In this document: one piece after another, positions 1 to 12,145 of the stretch
How the letters are laid out: the number at the start of each line of letters is the position of its first letter
Numbering within the stretch: position 1 is the first letter of the stretch
Source: Membranipora membranacea
Taxonomy: Eukaryota > Bryozoa > Gymnolaemata > Cheilostomatida > Membraniporidae
NCBI GenBank assembly: GCA_914767715.1
Contig: OU612069.1
Coordinates: forward strand, 16,987,387 to 17,051,386
DNA length: 64,000 nt
Direction of reading: 5' to 3'
Made by a program: the position numbers and the translations under genes
The notes under the pieces: model-generated
Database searches by the model: none
Told to the model about the DNA's origin: nothing
What the model saw: only the letters and a program-made list of their open reading frames with translations

Positions 1-2819
1 CGCCGTATACACGTCTGTACATGTCTATTGATGAAAAGATACACTTGTCAGCCGCAGATAAATCTCCTAATTTAATGTAGTTTTCTCCCATTTTTTGTAG
101 TAAGAGAGCTATCCTTGGATGATCAACAGCCTCACTGTAAATCCGATAGTAGGTTGCCTTTGAGCTCTCAAAGTACATTGTAGCCTGTTCATAATGCTGT
201 TGTTTGTGGAAGGTCAACCCGACGACATAATATCCATGAGCAGCTGCAGGTACTAAACTCTCCTCTCCATACAAATGTTCAAATATACTCTGATATTTTC
301 TGCTGTATTTGATTGAGGTGGCATGGTCACACTGTTCATCATACAAATACGCCAGTGCCTCTATACATTCAAGCAAGGCTGAGGTTGGCTGCTGCAAAAG
401 TAGCAGTCTTTCCTCAGTCGTCAATTTATGTAGGTCTCTTCCGATGTTGCTTGCTTCTGAGCTGTCGATAGATTCACCATAATAATCATACTTCACTTCT
501 TGGCAGGCCTTCATATAGTAATACTGAAGTGCCCTGAGAAGATAGTTTTCAGCTTTGTCACGTTGTCTTAAGTCAACATATAAGCGCCCTATGCTAAGAA
601 AGTAATCTCCTGATGATTCTTCACCTGCACCCTCCAAAGTGTTGAGTGCAGCGATCCGATCTCCTAGATGCCGCTGGCAGGTAGCGATCCTTAGACACAC
701 TGATTTGGTGTTGTAGTATTTATGATTCTCTCTGAGATGAATGAGAACCTCAAGAGCTTGCCTGAAGTAAAAATTATCTATGAAGATATTTGCTACCAGA
801 TACCTCATTTCTGGATTACAAATGGCCCTGTGACTAGCAAGCCAGTCTGGAATGTTCTCCTCAGCTAAGTGCTGTATTGGCCCGAAGTGCTCATTTAGCA
901 AATTGAATGCTTGCATTGTGTGCCCAGTATTTTGGAGTGTCGATATCTTGCATAGAAATGTATGGTCATCCGCATTTGCTGTTGTTTTGTAACCCATACA
1001 CACAGCGCCTAATTGATCAGCGCTTGCTTCCCCTAGATCATCTTTCAAAGGAACCATCATGACGGCTAGTGCCAGGATAAGACCTGTGTGAACATACAAT
1101 CTATCTCCAGGTGATTTACAAACTATCTTTACTTTTGTAGTTCCTGTTATTTGTTTCTCCGCTGTTGAAATCCTGTCATCTTGAGAGTCATGGTACAAGT
1201 AAGCTGAAAGTCTGACAAAACAGGCAACAGCTAGTTGGAAGACCAATGATTTATACAAATCCTCTGATATTTTCCCAGTGGAGATCAGGCGTTTTGCAGT
1301 AGTCCACGCATCTTTTCCAAACACCTGATGGATCACCGCTAGATCATACAGCAGTATTGAGGGAAATCTGTAGAGTTGCCTCTTCACGTCTACTGTATAG
1401 GCTTGGTTTAGCAAGCGATCATCAGGGGTAAAGTCAAACTTCTTCATATCGTTTGCCAGCATGTCTATATTTGCATTTTCCCGTGCTTCACTGAGCTTGA
1501 CGGACTGTATATATACTTTCAGGGTACAAAGTAGGTTACTATTCCCATAAGAATATACCTCTGTCATATAGGAGAGCATCGCTGTAAGATCACCTTTCAG
1601 GGAGTCCTTGGTAGGGTTATTCAGTACATGCTCATATGCAATGCCTAAATCACTGGGAGTAGTTATGAAACTGCATTTATTACTGTTCTGTCCATTACCT
1701 GTTGGTATGTTGCCAGCCTCTGCAGACAACCCATCGATTTTGAATCCATTCTTCGATTCGTCATCAAACCACCCATTTAGTTCCTCTATAGCCATATACT
1801 TAAGCTTAGTTTCGCCGAGATTACCTATTAGAAAATAGCTGGTCATTGCCAGTTTCCTGAAATAATCTTCAGTTAGCGGTGTTTTCTTCTCGATCAAAAA
1901 TATATACTCGAGATCCGAGTATGGTGTTGCCTCCCCTCGAGCTAATGAGCCTATAGCTACAACTACAAACCTGCATGGTGGTTCCTTGACCATTGTTCGC
2001 ACACTTTTAGCTATGATAGCGTGAACAAAGTCGATCATTCTCTCTGTGCAAAGTGTTGATACTTCTCGAGCAGAGTCAACTAGCTTTCCCATTAATTCTA
2101 TAGGAGGGTTTCCTGAACCTACATCGAAACGCATGGATAGATGGTCAGTTACTTGGTTTTTGATTCGTACCTCATCTCTAACCTCATGTAGATTGCGGAG
2201 AAGATCAGAAGTTATTTCCTGCTGTTGATCATAGCTGATCTCAGCTGATCCCTTCCAGTATGCCTGCTGAACCTGGAATACTCTCTCTTTCCAGCAGTCA
2301 TGTTCTGGTTTTCTTACTGAGATAGAGTTATATAGTGCATGCGCCTGCAAAATGATTAATATGGTATAATTATCATACTATTATATATTCATTTAATCTC
2401 AGCAGAGAGTTTGTTGCAACTATCAGTGAGCAGTGCTTTTATCCTGGCATTATGCACTAAAGATCAAAACATGATGACTGTCCTAGGAATTTGTTATATT
2501 TACTTCCTTGCAATCCGCAGAATGTTTACATCATAAAATTTCAACTTGCGGACATTCAGAAAACGTTGCTTGACTTGTTAAGAAAGGAGGTTCGGGTTAA
2601 TAGTTTTGTAGGACAAATGACCACTGTTTGCTTTATTATTGCATGTATTAAACTCACCCTCAGACAATCTGTCCAGTCATCTGTTTTCTGGTATTTTGTG
2701 TAATAAAACTCAGCTAGTCGTACCAAGTGCTTCACCTGGACCTCCAGATTATATTTACCTCCAACACTGCAGGAGTAATCCCTCTTGAACTCGTGCAAAT
2801 AATCTTTGCTATAAATCAT
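1..2819 (-). CDS. NTase-TPR protein, paralogue copy 1 (3' part off left edge)
   Basis: Two exons are visible: 2658-2819 (54 codons, phase 0, acceptor AG at 2820-2821, donor GTGAG) and 2344 down to the window edge (acceptor TTGCAG). The first encodes a segment starting MIYSKDYLHEFKRDYS; the second encodes the nucleotidyltransferase-like domain, with GSLARGEATP read from about 1927-1960, followed by helical TPR-like sequence. Aligned with copy 2 (14597-17476), the long exon is colinear except for one 6-base in-frame deletion near 2095-2140, and I saw no frameshift. Family knowledge: G-S-x(10)-D-x-E is the Pol beta-type nucleotidyltransferase signature, closest here to the DUF294/PII-uridylyltransferase N-terminal type. 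Substrate and cellular role are unknown. Only a 311-base intron separates the two exons, against 1.39 kb in copy 2. ATG falls exactly at the start of the first exon, so it may be the initiator after a 5'UTR intron, or there may be further upstream exons. Confidence 0.8.
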
Positions 2820-3899
2820 CTAAAAAAAGAGGATAACTCATCTCTTAAAAACCAGCTTTCATTAGTTTTAATACAGAAAAACGCATTTATGAAAGGTTAC
2901 CATTACTTAATCATCACCCAATTAAGGTGTGTTTATTGACAGCTATCAAATTTTGCTTAAAATTTGAGGGAACATTCAGAGAAAAAAAGTAAACACGTTT
3001 CAATGCAGTTGATCAGATCACCAATTACTCTGTGATGATTAAATATGCATATAACTGCTGCAATCTAAAATTGATTTCATATCGCTCACCTTTTCCATTC
3101 TCTAAACGATCGCGAATAATATTTGGGAAGAATTGCTCTTCAGCCTGCACAAATAACCCCTGTCCATTTATTAGAATGGCTTGGATTTTGTAGGGAAACT
3201 GATATTGCTATGTCAACACTTAGCATAAGTGCTTGGAGGTGGAATTATGTCTAAATACAATGCTATGCTACACACTTGCAGTTGTCTGAGCACTTCAAAT
3301 ATTATCCTCCACAAGCTTCACTTCACATGCCTGACTATCGTATCAAAACTAGGCTTGCTCAGATCGAGTTACCAAATTAGCATAAGTCGGTCAACAAGCA
3401 TTAAGGATAACTCATCACAGTAGGCCTACACGCAGAGAGTGGATGGATATGCTCAGATATATTAATTCACATATTCTTAGCCTGATCGAGTCACCACTTC
3501 GGAAATAAACGAATGCTAGTTGATCAGACAAAACAAATCATAATACAAAAATAATATGGGCGTAAGCATCATCAGACATTAGTTATGAGGTACTCGGGTT
3601 TTGTGTGTTTGACTTTGTGTAATCAATTAATTAGCTGACCTAGAAAAGCTCTCAGCAGTTGTGACTTAAATAAGGCTAACTGACTGTTGGGTATACCGAT
3701 GAATCCTTTTCAGAGACATAGGTTGAGCGCTATATGTCAATGGTGATGAGCTAACTCCAGTGAAAATTACTGGAAAGAGACAACAATAACCAAAAATTGC
3801 TTTCATTAGGCAAGTGAGATATTTTTCTCTATACCTATCCTCTGCTAAGCTTAGTTTTAGTTGGTGAGAAATTTCAGTCATTACCTGTCAAACCTTAAA
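2800..3899. repeat. Diverged tandem duplication, unit A
   Basis: The end of copy 1's first exon (TTTGCTATAAATCATCT near 2805-2821) recurs at 3904-3920. The following kilobase matches the sequence after 3900 in order: CCAATTACTCTGTG at about 3021 and 4073, GCCTGACTAT at about 3329 and 4501, GATCGAGTTACCAA at about 3361 and 4536, AAGAGACAAC at about 3775 and 6036. This is a local duplication of the 5' flank of the NTase-TPR gene, strongly diverged, with no complete gene inside. Confidence 0.6.
3090..3144 (-). other. Possible small coding exon upstream of copy 1
   Basis: On the minus strand, TTTGTGCAG is followed by 55 bases reading AEEQFFPNIIRDRLENGK and then donor GTGAGC. Both splice signals and the residue composition look exon-like. 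It does not join the 2658-2819 exon directly in phase: it ends in phase 1, and that join runs into TAG within three codons. It would need an intermediate exon that I cannot see. It has no counterpart in duplicated unit B. Confidence 0.25.
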
Positions 3900-4555
3900 T
3901 AGTCTTTGCTATAAATCATCTTAATAAAAAGGTAAAATTTTAAGAATTCATTAAAAGCACCTTACTTCTTTTTTTGGTGCTATGAATCATCGGTGCTAGA
4001 ATTTTGAAGGCATTTTTTGAAATTGACAGCAAGCACATTCAATCAAACGTGTCAATTCAGTTGATTGCATCGCCAATTACTCTGTGTTGATTAATTTGCA
4101 GTTGACTGCTGCAATGAAAAATACAGCAGTATTCAGCATCGTGCGATAACCCTCAGGCATCCAAACTATTGAACTGCCTAACAAAAGACTGATTTTTTTG
4201 GCATTTTATGTACATTCATATCGATTTTATATTATCCTTTTTTTTGTATGCAAGGCAGCTTTTACAAGAAGAGTATGTGTACCAGCACAATTGACAATTG
4301 ACAATTGACAATTGACTTTATAAATAGCGTTGCAATCAATCAATCAACCAAAATGATATTTCTAATTTCTAAAGGTCTAGCTACACACTCCATTTATTCC
4401 ATAGGATTGGGAAACTATTAAGTAGGCTACTATTGATTGCACTTGTAGTAGCTGCCCAAGCACTTCAACTATTAAACATTATGCTCAACAAGCTCCTCAT
4501 GCCTGACTATAATATGAAAACTTGGCTCACCCAGATCGAGTTACCAAGTTATAAT

Positions 4556-5736
4556 GTATGTATGTTTATATTTGGTCTCAATCTCTGAGAAATAAAACTG
4601 TCTCTGTAGGGTGCTCTGTAAAAATTATTAAAACTGTTGATTCTGTAAAAATAAATAAAATGATAAGACCATAAAAAATACTATTACTTTTGGAAGACAC
4701 TATTTAGGTATTTGATACATTCTGCTCTAAAACATTTGGCACGGATCTGCACGCGGAACTTGACTGATTGATATCTGCCTGACGGCAGCTGGTTAAGACG
4801 GAGTAGTGGTTCATCTTCGGTGGCAATCATACGGAGGCTCTTTACTTTCAGTATATTAGAGTAAAGGTCGTCTACGGGTGTGAACGTAAGTTCGCCTGAT
4901 AGGTAACCTGCAGTTCTTATCACAGATTTTAACTTTTTCTTAGAGTCTGCGCTCAGATGACTATATAGCACAACCAGGTGGTAGGTGATTACTGACTCTA
5001 TGAAGGACTTGTAGCAGGTCGTTATTAGTTTCTCAGTGACACCGAGATGGTATAGCTTGGCGATTATATGTAGCCTTTGGCGAGCTTTCGTTGTAGTTTT
5101 CAAGGTGTTCAGAGTAAAATCCAGTTTGTTGGTAATAATGGTGCCTAAGTATGTAAATTGTTCTACCTGCTCAATTGAAGTATTGTTTACAAGCAGTTGT
5201 GGATAGCTTGGGTTATCCCTTGCATTGCACATGATCATTTCTTTTGTTTTCTTTGCATTGAGTATTAGGTCATTATCCGTGCACCATGAGTTGATGGTAT
5301 TAGTCATTGTTTGAAGTTCAGATGGCTGGTTTTCTGTCAACAATTCAATGATCACAGTGTCGTCGGCATATTTTACTAGTTTGATGTTGGTTGTTGATGG
5401 CATATCGACAACATAAAAGGAGAATAGCAGTGGGCTGATGACGCATCCCTGAGGGCTTCCAGTTGAAGTGCTCAATGATTTTGACGTGTTGAGTGATGTA
5501 ATAACTCGCTGTGTTCTATTTGTAAGGAAGTTGAATAGCCAGTTGATGATGTTAGGATTGATGTTGTAGCTATCGAGTTTGCTGATTAATGTGGCAGGAT
5601 TGATGGTGTTAAAAGCACTAGAAAAGTCTATAAAAAGAGCTCGGACCCGATTTTTAGCATGGCTATCAAGATGTTCAGTTACCGAGTCGATCAGAGTGAT
5701 TAGAGCATCTTCAGTAGACCTGCCAGACTTAGTTAG
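4556..5736 (-). mobile_element. 5'-truncated non-LTR retrotransposon insertion
   Basis: The boundaries come from comparison with the uninterrupted duplicate at 3361-3395. The sequence AGTTA occurs on both sides (…CCAAGTTA before the insertion, …CTTAGTTA before GCATAGG), as expected of a short target-site duplication. The low-coordinate (3') end carries the simple tail ATACATACATTATAA on the minus strand, typical of LINEs. The 5' end stops inside the reverse transcriptase domain. Confidence 0.75.
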
Positions 5737-5739
5737 CAT
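4684..5739 (-). pseudogene. Reverse transcriptase, C-terminal part of a LINE ORF2
   Basis: A 351-residue open frame carrying the catalytic core of a non-LTR reverse transcriptase: LFIDFSSAFNTI (motif A, first catalytic Asp) at about residues 35-46, STGSPQGCVISPLLF (motif B) at about 92-106, and YADDTVII (motif C, the two catalytic Asp) at about 124-131, then the thumb region with WCTDNDLILNAKKTK. This pattern is typical of the CR1/Jockey/Rex-like lineages that use cellular mRNA-like copies. The endonuclease and the first RT blocks are absent because of 5' truncation, so it cannot mobilise itself. The open frame seems free of stops, which suggests a relatively young insertion. The first three codons may belong to the target site. 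The exact clade is not assigned. Confidence 0.85.
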
Positions 5740-6100
5740 AGGTCAGTCAACAAGCATCATCAAAATACACACAGAGTGTAGATAGATAAGCTCAGATATA
5801 TTTATTCACATATCCTTAGCCTCGATTAAGTTAAAAAGCTAGTTAATCAAACAAAACAGATCTGTTCCACTCTCATCATATTACAAAACAACTTAGGCAT
5901 GCATCATCAGCACAAGCAGGTAATAATTTAGTCATGAGTTACGAGGTACTTGGGTTCGGCATGTTTGAATTTGTGTAACATAGGTTGAGGGCGGCATGCC
6001 AAACGCCGACGAGCTTACTTTAGTGTAGGATGCTACAAAGAGACAACCATTGCCAAATAGAATGTTTTATAAAGCTAATGAGCTTGTGAACATTTTTCTG

Positions 6101-8201
6101 TGAGAGACATTTATGTCTGTGTCAATAGTTAGATAAGGTTTTCATATTCAATCTGTATGGAAATTTTTTTAATCTTCAGTTAAATTTGATTGGTTTTGGT
6201 GTCCTTCAAGGCAGTTTCATAACCTTTTGCTTCCAACAGGCGTCATTGTTTTTGCATCAGGTATCTTCAATGCATAGTTAATACAACCGGCTGAAATAAA
6301 AAGAAAACCTTTTTTTATTATTTGTCCCCAGAATTCAATAACTTAGAAGTTTTTTATGGTGATTTGGGACAAAATGGACGCTGAAAAGTTCCGATAATTT
6401 ATTTGTTATCCTTATATCAAACACATAACCATTAAAAACAATTTAGGTAGGTCACAAGTGACACAGCCGTTTATTAAAGCTATATACACTACATAACATC
6501 TATCCACAACTAGAATGATTTTATCTCTTTATTGACTTCAAACGATGTGCAACCTCGCTACCCAGCTTTGAAGAAGGATAGGTAGGGTTGGGAATAAAAC
6601 TGATTTTCATTGAGCTCCAAGCACAGAAGATTTTTTTTTCAAAATAGAGTTCTAGCCAATTGGCTCAATCTGGTTATCAAACATTAACTCAGCGATCTGC
6701 AAACACGAGTTTAAAATAATTATTTATTTGTTTTTGATTTCGGTGTAAATGAACAAGCAGCTACCATCGGACATATTCTAGATCGTCAAAAAATAAACCA
6801 AGGCATAATAAGTTCCTTTCCCTTGGAGGTAAACCTAGCTCGAAGCAGAAAAGCAGCCTGTGCCCCTGGCTAGGAGTTAATATACACAATTGAAACAAAG
6901 ATATACCCCTTCTGCAGTCTCCCTTTCATGTAGAGGTAAAACTTTTAAGCTAGGAATTGAAATGGATGCATAGAATTTCATTGCTTCTAAAAATTCTCAT
7001 CAAATAACAAGCATTAAGTTTTTGCCTGGAGGATGTCCCCTTGTTCACTGATATACCACTGTTACTTTATATTTAAGGGTCATGAACTATGGTTTATGGA
7101 CAGGATTACTGTGTTATAAAGACAAACATGTTTCAGCTTCTGCAGTTCTACAACATGTCAGAAGCACCGTAGCTCTGAATAAAAAGATGAGCCAAAAATG
7201 ACGATTGGAAATAGTGAAACACGTAAAAACAACACATGATGTCACTTTTAAAAGAATTAAAAGATTTCTTTGACTTTGTAATATTATTTCAAGATTATTG
7301 TTTGTATTGGCTCAAAAAATAGAGGAAAAGATGGTATCTCTCACCCTAAAAACAATCATTGCTGTCAACTCCAGTTTTACTATGAATACCAGTTGAAATT
7401 TTCTCTTTTTACTTTGATTGGTGTTCCATTTAGTAAAATTTAAGAGCTGCTAAAGGACACAATTTCAACATATTCCCTCCGAAGTAAATGGTGTCTTCAC
7501 ACAACATCACCTGGAGATTTTATCGGGATACTTGTTTCCCATAAATTAAGTTGTCTCCGATTGTGAAAAAGGAAGACAACTCTCACCAGGGTTCTCAATA
7601 AAGAAACTGAGGTGCTAGAAAACCAAACTTAGACATTCAATAGATATACAAAAAGCAGAAACCTTCCCTTGCTAGGCAGAACTGAAGAAATGATTTCCAG
7701 GCCAGTTTGGGATTGTTAGGATCATTTGGATCGTAATAAGTACTTGAGAGAAGACTGTTACAAAGGCGATTTGTTGAGTGTTGTGATTGGCTAATACTGA
7801 ATTTGTGTATTATGTTGACTATCAACAAATTCGTCTTCAGCTTGATACAGTTAGATTCATTGGTACATTTACACAATTTCAATTATTCATTTTGTCCCAA
7901 CCTGGTAGAGTGGTCTTCTGACCCCCCCCCCCCCCCTCAAGAAAAGTTGCAGTGATTCAAATTTCTCACCTTTAAAGTGATTTATGGCAGCTTCACACTT
8001 ATGTTATTGTTGACCCTATAATTTAACTACAGAGCAGTGCCTCTCCTGATAGAAACAGGAATTACCATTGTGGAACATCTCTGGACAGTGTGCCGGAAAA
8101 TAAATATGTGTAGGTCACACACTGGCTCAGAGCAGAAAACTTCTCTAGGCATTTCAAGGCTGGAAAGCCAAGAGGCACCAATATTTTGGACAAACTGTAT
8201 C
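6101..8201. other. No gene recognised
   Basis: AT-rich sequence with no convincing exon, domain or RNA gene. An 81-codon minus-strand ORF at 7637-7882 has low complexity and no recognisable motif. Confidence 0.5.
7922..7936 (+). repeat. Homopolymer C run (15)
   Basis: Fifteen consecutive C in an AT-rich background. Its length is probably polymorphic and prone to sequencing error. Confidence 0.95.
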
Positions 8202-8674
8202 TACCATAGAGTTAACAATAAACCTAGACAGGACACTATATGGAGCATTTGCATTGAGGCACTGGGCATTGGAAGGTGTAGAAGCAACGATGCTATTATT
8301 TATTTACATTCCATAATCCAGGTTTTTTGTCGATAACTCGATCAACTATGATTGGATCTTGAGTTTGAAAATTACAATAGACTTAGCAGCTTGTCCTGAA
8401 CAGTTTGATACTAGTTTTAGGATTACTAAATTTTTTGAAGAAGAAATAGCATCAAGTAGATAGCAAGATGCTGCTGCTCGTGTCGCAATTTTCAAATTTC
8501 AATTCCGATTAAAATTGATTGAGTTATGAACAAATAACCTGGATTATTGACAGTAAATCAATGATAGCATCGTTTCTTCTACACCTTCCAATGACGCTAC
8601 GTCACCCCACAATTAAGTGGCTCACTTCAGCTGTATATGGTGCCCTGTCTAGGTCTATTATTAAGTCTATGGTA
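8202..8674. mobile_element. MITE family A, full-length copy with long terminal inverted repeats
   Basis: The left end TACCATAGAGTTAACAATAA is mirrored by TTATTAAGTCTATGGTA at the right end. Both arms continue inwards for roughly 180-200 bases through CCTAGACAGG, GGAAGGTGTAGAAG, ATCCAGGTT and ATAACTCGATCAA. The two arms converge on a short AT-rich centre near 8440. No transposase is encoded; ORFs here (8037-8336, 8519-8797) are incidental. Two further copies lie at 18459-18784 and 55598-56214. Confidence 0.85.
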
Positions 8675-9850
8675 TCTACTTACAACCAATTATGTGCTAG
8701 ACAAACTCACGAGAGATATGGTCCGTGTGATTTGATCGTGTTATGTAGCAGTCGCATAACAGAAAGTTTCTCTTGGAAATCGAACGGAAAACCCTGAAGG
8801 ATTTAAAATCAGCTAGAATTTGAACTAGCTAGATTACTTGGGTTGGAGCTTTCGCAAAATACAGCAGGTGAGTAAGTGCAAGCAATAATATGCATCCTTA
8901 ATTAAATTGTTTTCACCTGTGAATACTTTACTGTTGATGCTCTAGTAGGGTACATTGTTGAATAATCAAAATCTAAATAGACCAAAGTTTTGATGTCTGA
9001 TGTTGATGACAAAAATAACAGACCTATCATGTAAATACCTGAATAGAAGAAAAGACAATTTTTTTACTTTCACTTTGTCAATTTTGCTTTATTGTTCATA
9101 GTGGTTTTCATACAAGTAAAGTTATTTCCTGTGCAGGAAAGCCGTTTTCTAAAAGTACATAATCATAGTCCAGTGCATGGAGAAGCGTTCTCATTGGACA
9201 CATGCTGTCTACTGTGAATTCATAATTCACATCGACGCATCAGGCAATAACATCAGTGTGATTTAACCCCTATGGTGAAATGTGTAATAATGTCAATATC
9301 ATAAATATACAAATACTATTTATAAGTGTATGGTCATCACATTGTCTAATGTGATCATAATACAACATAACAGTTACTTCAGGCATTAAAACACCATGGA
9401 ATGCATGTATAGGATTTTCACAATACATAATGTTTATAGGACAGCATTATACGCAGTAAGTTGTAAATATCTAACAATAAATCAATTTTGTAGATTCATA
9501 CATACTATACCGCAATTGAAAAACATTATGCTTTTTTGAAAAGTTTTTGGATATAAGTATGTCAAGTTGCTGGTTGACTATTTTGACAGATATTTTTTGT
9601 ATTACATATTATAAACAGTCTGGTGCCCGATAGACTTCTGAGATACAGATGACTACTGAATATTCACAATGCTGTTGACAATTACATTGTTTTGAATCAT
9701 TTCAACAAACCAACAGAACCTTAGCTATTTCAGACTGAATCAATAAAATCCTGTGAAAGATTCATGAGGCTAATTGGAGATATCACATTAAGATTGAGCA
9801 GAGGCATTTGTTTTCGTTTCTGTTTGATTAATCTACTTGTCCAATGATAG
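8675..9850. other. No gene recognised; may hold 5' exons of the lectin gene
   Basis: The lectin-like gene starting at 9851 needs an upstream exon carrying a start codon and probably a signal peptide. I could not identify it with confidence in this stretch. Confidence 0.4.
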
Positions 9851-12145
9851 CCTTTACTCTTATATTAAGGTACTGTCAGTGATGGCTTATGTAAGCTCCA
9901 GTACTAGAACCAGGTTTGTCGCCATGAGTCAAATGAGTACCCAGGGTAATAGAATACCACCAGAATTCTGTGGCTACATGTGCTCACGCAAAAGCGACTG
10001 TGTCTCATTTTCCAACATCAATGAGGGACAAGAGGCCAAATGTATCCTGTACAAGTTGTTCCAAAAAGCAGGCAATACCTTATGGGGTGCATATATGAAA
10101 GGTATGTCCACATATCATTCCGATGAACTATTACACAATCACCATTTGAACTCTACGAAGAGCTTTTATCTGTATACAGGATATTTTTTGGGATTTTTTC
10201 TTAAATTCTCAAATTCAGTTCTGACGGAGTTTAGATCAAGTTCGGTTGGTCAGATCAATGCTCTTTCTAGTGCTGATTAGACCTGATATTGACAGGGAGT
10301 GTTCTGGATACATGTGCATGGTGAAATACTACAAACAATATTTTTTATTTTAGTAGAGTTTTCGGAAATTTCTAATGTAAAGATCACTCACAACCAGCGG
10401 CTGGTCCTTCACAGTGTAGACAGCAGCGATGATATGCGTTACTTTGCAACATACCAGCAGCTGAGCCTGACTGATTGTGTGAAGAGATGCTTCTCTATTC
10501 TCAGTTGTTTCGGTTTTCACTTCTTGCCATTACTCAGAGATTGTTACTTACTGAACTACTCATTGAATTATGAGCTCACAAGGTCACCTGATTTCGAGCT
10601 TAGTCTGATATACCTTGTTGACATTGATAGAAGTTTAGCGCTAGGTAAGTTTTTTCAGGAAATGCTCATTACAGTTTCCATACCCATGAGGAGTGAATGT
10701 TTAGCTACTCTGGAGGTGTCTCAGTCGGTTCAATATTTACTGGATTCAATGCAACAACAAAGGCAGGGCATGGTAGGAGAAAGAAATTACAGCAAATATA
10801 ACTTGAAAGTTATTGAATTGTCGGAATCTCGTTGAAATGCTCATTTGGAAAAACTAAATATAACAGGAAAATCTAGCATCACATCTACAGTTTCAGAAAA
10901 TGACATGATTCTACATGGGCCACGCATTGGCAATGATGGTATTACTGGTGACTACAACAGCACAATGATGACTAAATGGGAGAGTCAGCCTTATTGGATG
11001 GTAGATCTTGGACTCAACTGTACCATATGGGGTGTACACTTCTTCAATCGAAACCTACCAACAGGTAAAGGGGTCAATGTTTTATGTCATAAAGCCAAAT
11101 TGTTCTGTTGTTTTTGTCACTGCTATTAAAACATATTCTTTGGCTGAAATCGATGGTCAAAAGTGTCTGTATTTTCGTGTATTCAAAGTTTGCTAGCTAG
11201 TTTTAAGTGTGAATTCCTGATACACTGGTTGTTGGAACTCAAATACAAGGGGATTTCTCACTTTCAGAAAAGGAGTTATTTAATGACACTGATGGACAAT
11301 ATACCTTTGATGAGGTTAATCAATATTGTGCTGATAACGGAGGCTCACAGTGAATTAAAACGCTATCATTGCCAATGGTTAACATATATGATTTTTTTAT
11401 TTCCAATATTTCCAGTCCTGCTTCAGCTAAGCACACCAACTTTTGACCAAATCTTCTTAGCTACTTACTCTTGTAGGGGACCTTTTTGAGTTATTGACAA
11501 ACTATGGAAAACATCTCTTAAGACTAAATTTCCATTTTTCCTGATTTTAGGGCTGCGCCAATGCCAAAATCTTATTCTACTAATGCCGTGCAAGTCACTC
11601 AAAATCCATTGAACATTGCTCATATACTTTTGGACGCTAATTTCAATAACCACCAATTATGGAAAAAGTCTAAATTCCATTTTGTTTCAAAATGTAATGC
11701 CAAAGGGAAAGTTATCTATTGCAATGCTCAGCCCTAATCTGGGGGAAAATTTGCATTTAATTCACTGAGTTGGCTTGCGATACCAGAGACATCTAAGGAG
11801 TGGTTATATATGAAAAGGTAAGGACCTTCTATTGCGGCTAGTCAATCAGAGGCGGACGATGTTAGTTCACTCATTGAAACTCAACTTCAACATGTTACTT
11901 GAGACAGTTAAATAAGTTTTTAGCTATAAAATTTTTTTAACCTAACCAGATATTAGGAATCTCCTTCAAGTCTCCCAATTGAGAATTTTGGGAATGAATA
12001 TTGCATTAGACATCTCTACAGTATTTGGTATCTGTTTTCTGCAGCATATGCGATGAGACTGGAAAACCGTTTTGGATTGGTTTGGACGATAGAGAAACCG
12101 AAGATGCGTTTGTGACTATAAACGGTAATCCGATGCCATATGATA
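9851..12145 (+). CDS. Mosaic PAN / discoidin-like / C-type lectin protein, partial gene
   Basis: Six exons join in phase: 9851-10101, 10354-10644, 10867-11064, 11268-11349, 11770-11817, 12045-12145, all with GT donors and AG acceptors. Exons 1 and 2 encode Cys-rich PAN/apple-like segments (FCGYMCSRKSDCVSF; LTDCVKRCFSILSCFGFHF). Exon 3, joined through the codon split G/GA, reads LALGKSSITSTV … NDGITGDYN … PYWMVDLG … HFFNRN, the start of an F5/8C or F-type (fucose-binding) lectin fold. Exons 4-6 read YTFDEVNQYCADNGGS, LAIPETSKEWLYMK and FWIGLDDRE, the WIGL hallmark of a C-type lectin domain. The domains suggest an extracellular adhesion or recognition protein. The discoidin-like unit seems short before the C-type lectin begins. 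The signal peptide exon and the final C-type lectin exon (C-terminal Cys, Trp region) were not found, so the gene may extend or be truncated. Confidence 0.75.

Larger units (their letters stand above)
3900..6100. repeat. Diverged tandem duplication, unit B, split by a LINE
   Basis: Second copy of the unit at 2800-3899. It is about twice as long because a LINE (4556-5736) interrupts it between GATCGAGTTACCAAGTTA and GCATAGGTCAGTCAACAAGC, which are continuous at 3361-3395 in unit A. A short run of ACAATTG repeats lies at about 4290-4316. The rest is non-coding. Confidence 0.6.

Noticed and set aside
7637-7882. 81-codon minus ORF
   Set aside because: Low complexity, no homology recognised, no splice context.
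8037-8797. Two plus-strand ORFs of 99 and 92 codons
   Set aside because: They lie largely in or across the arms of MITE family A.
10845-11129. Independent 94-codon ORF
   Set aside because: The true exon starts at 10867 and joins the preceding exon in phase 1; the apparent start lies in the intron.
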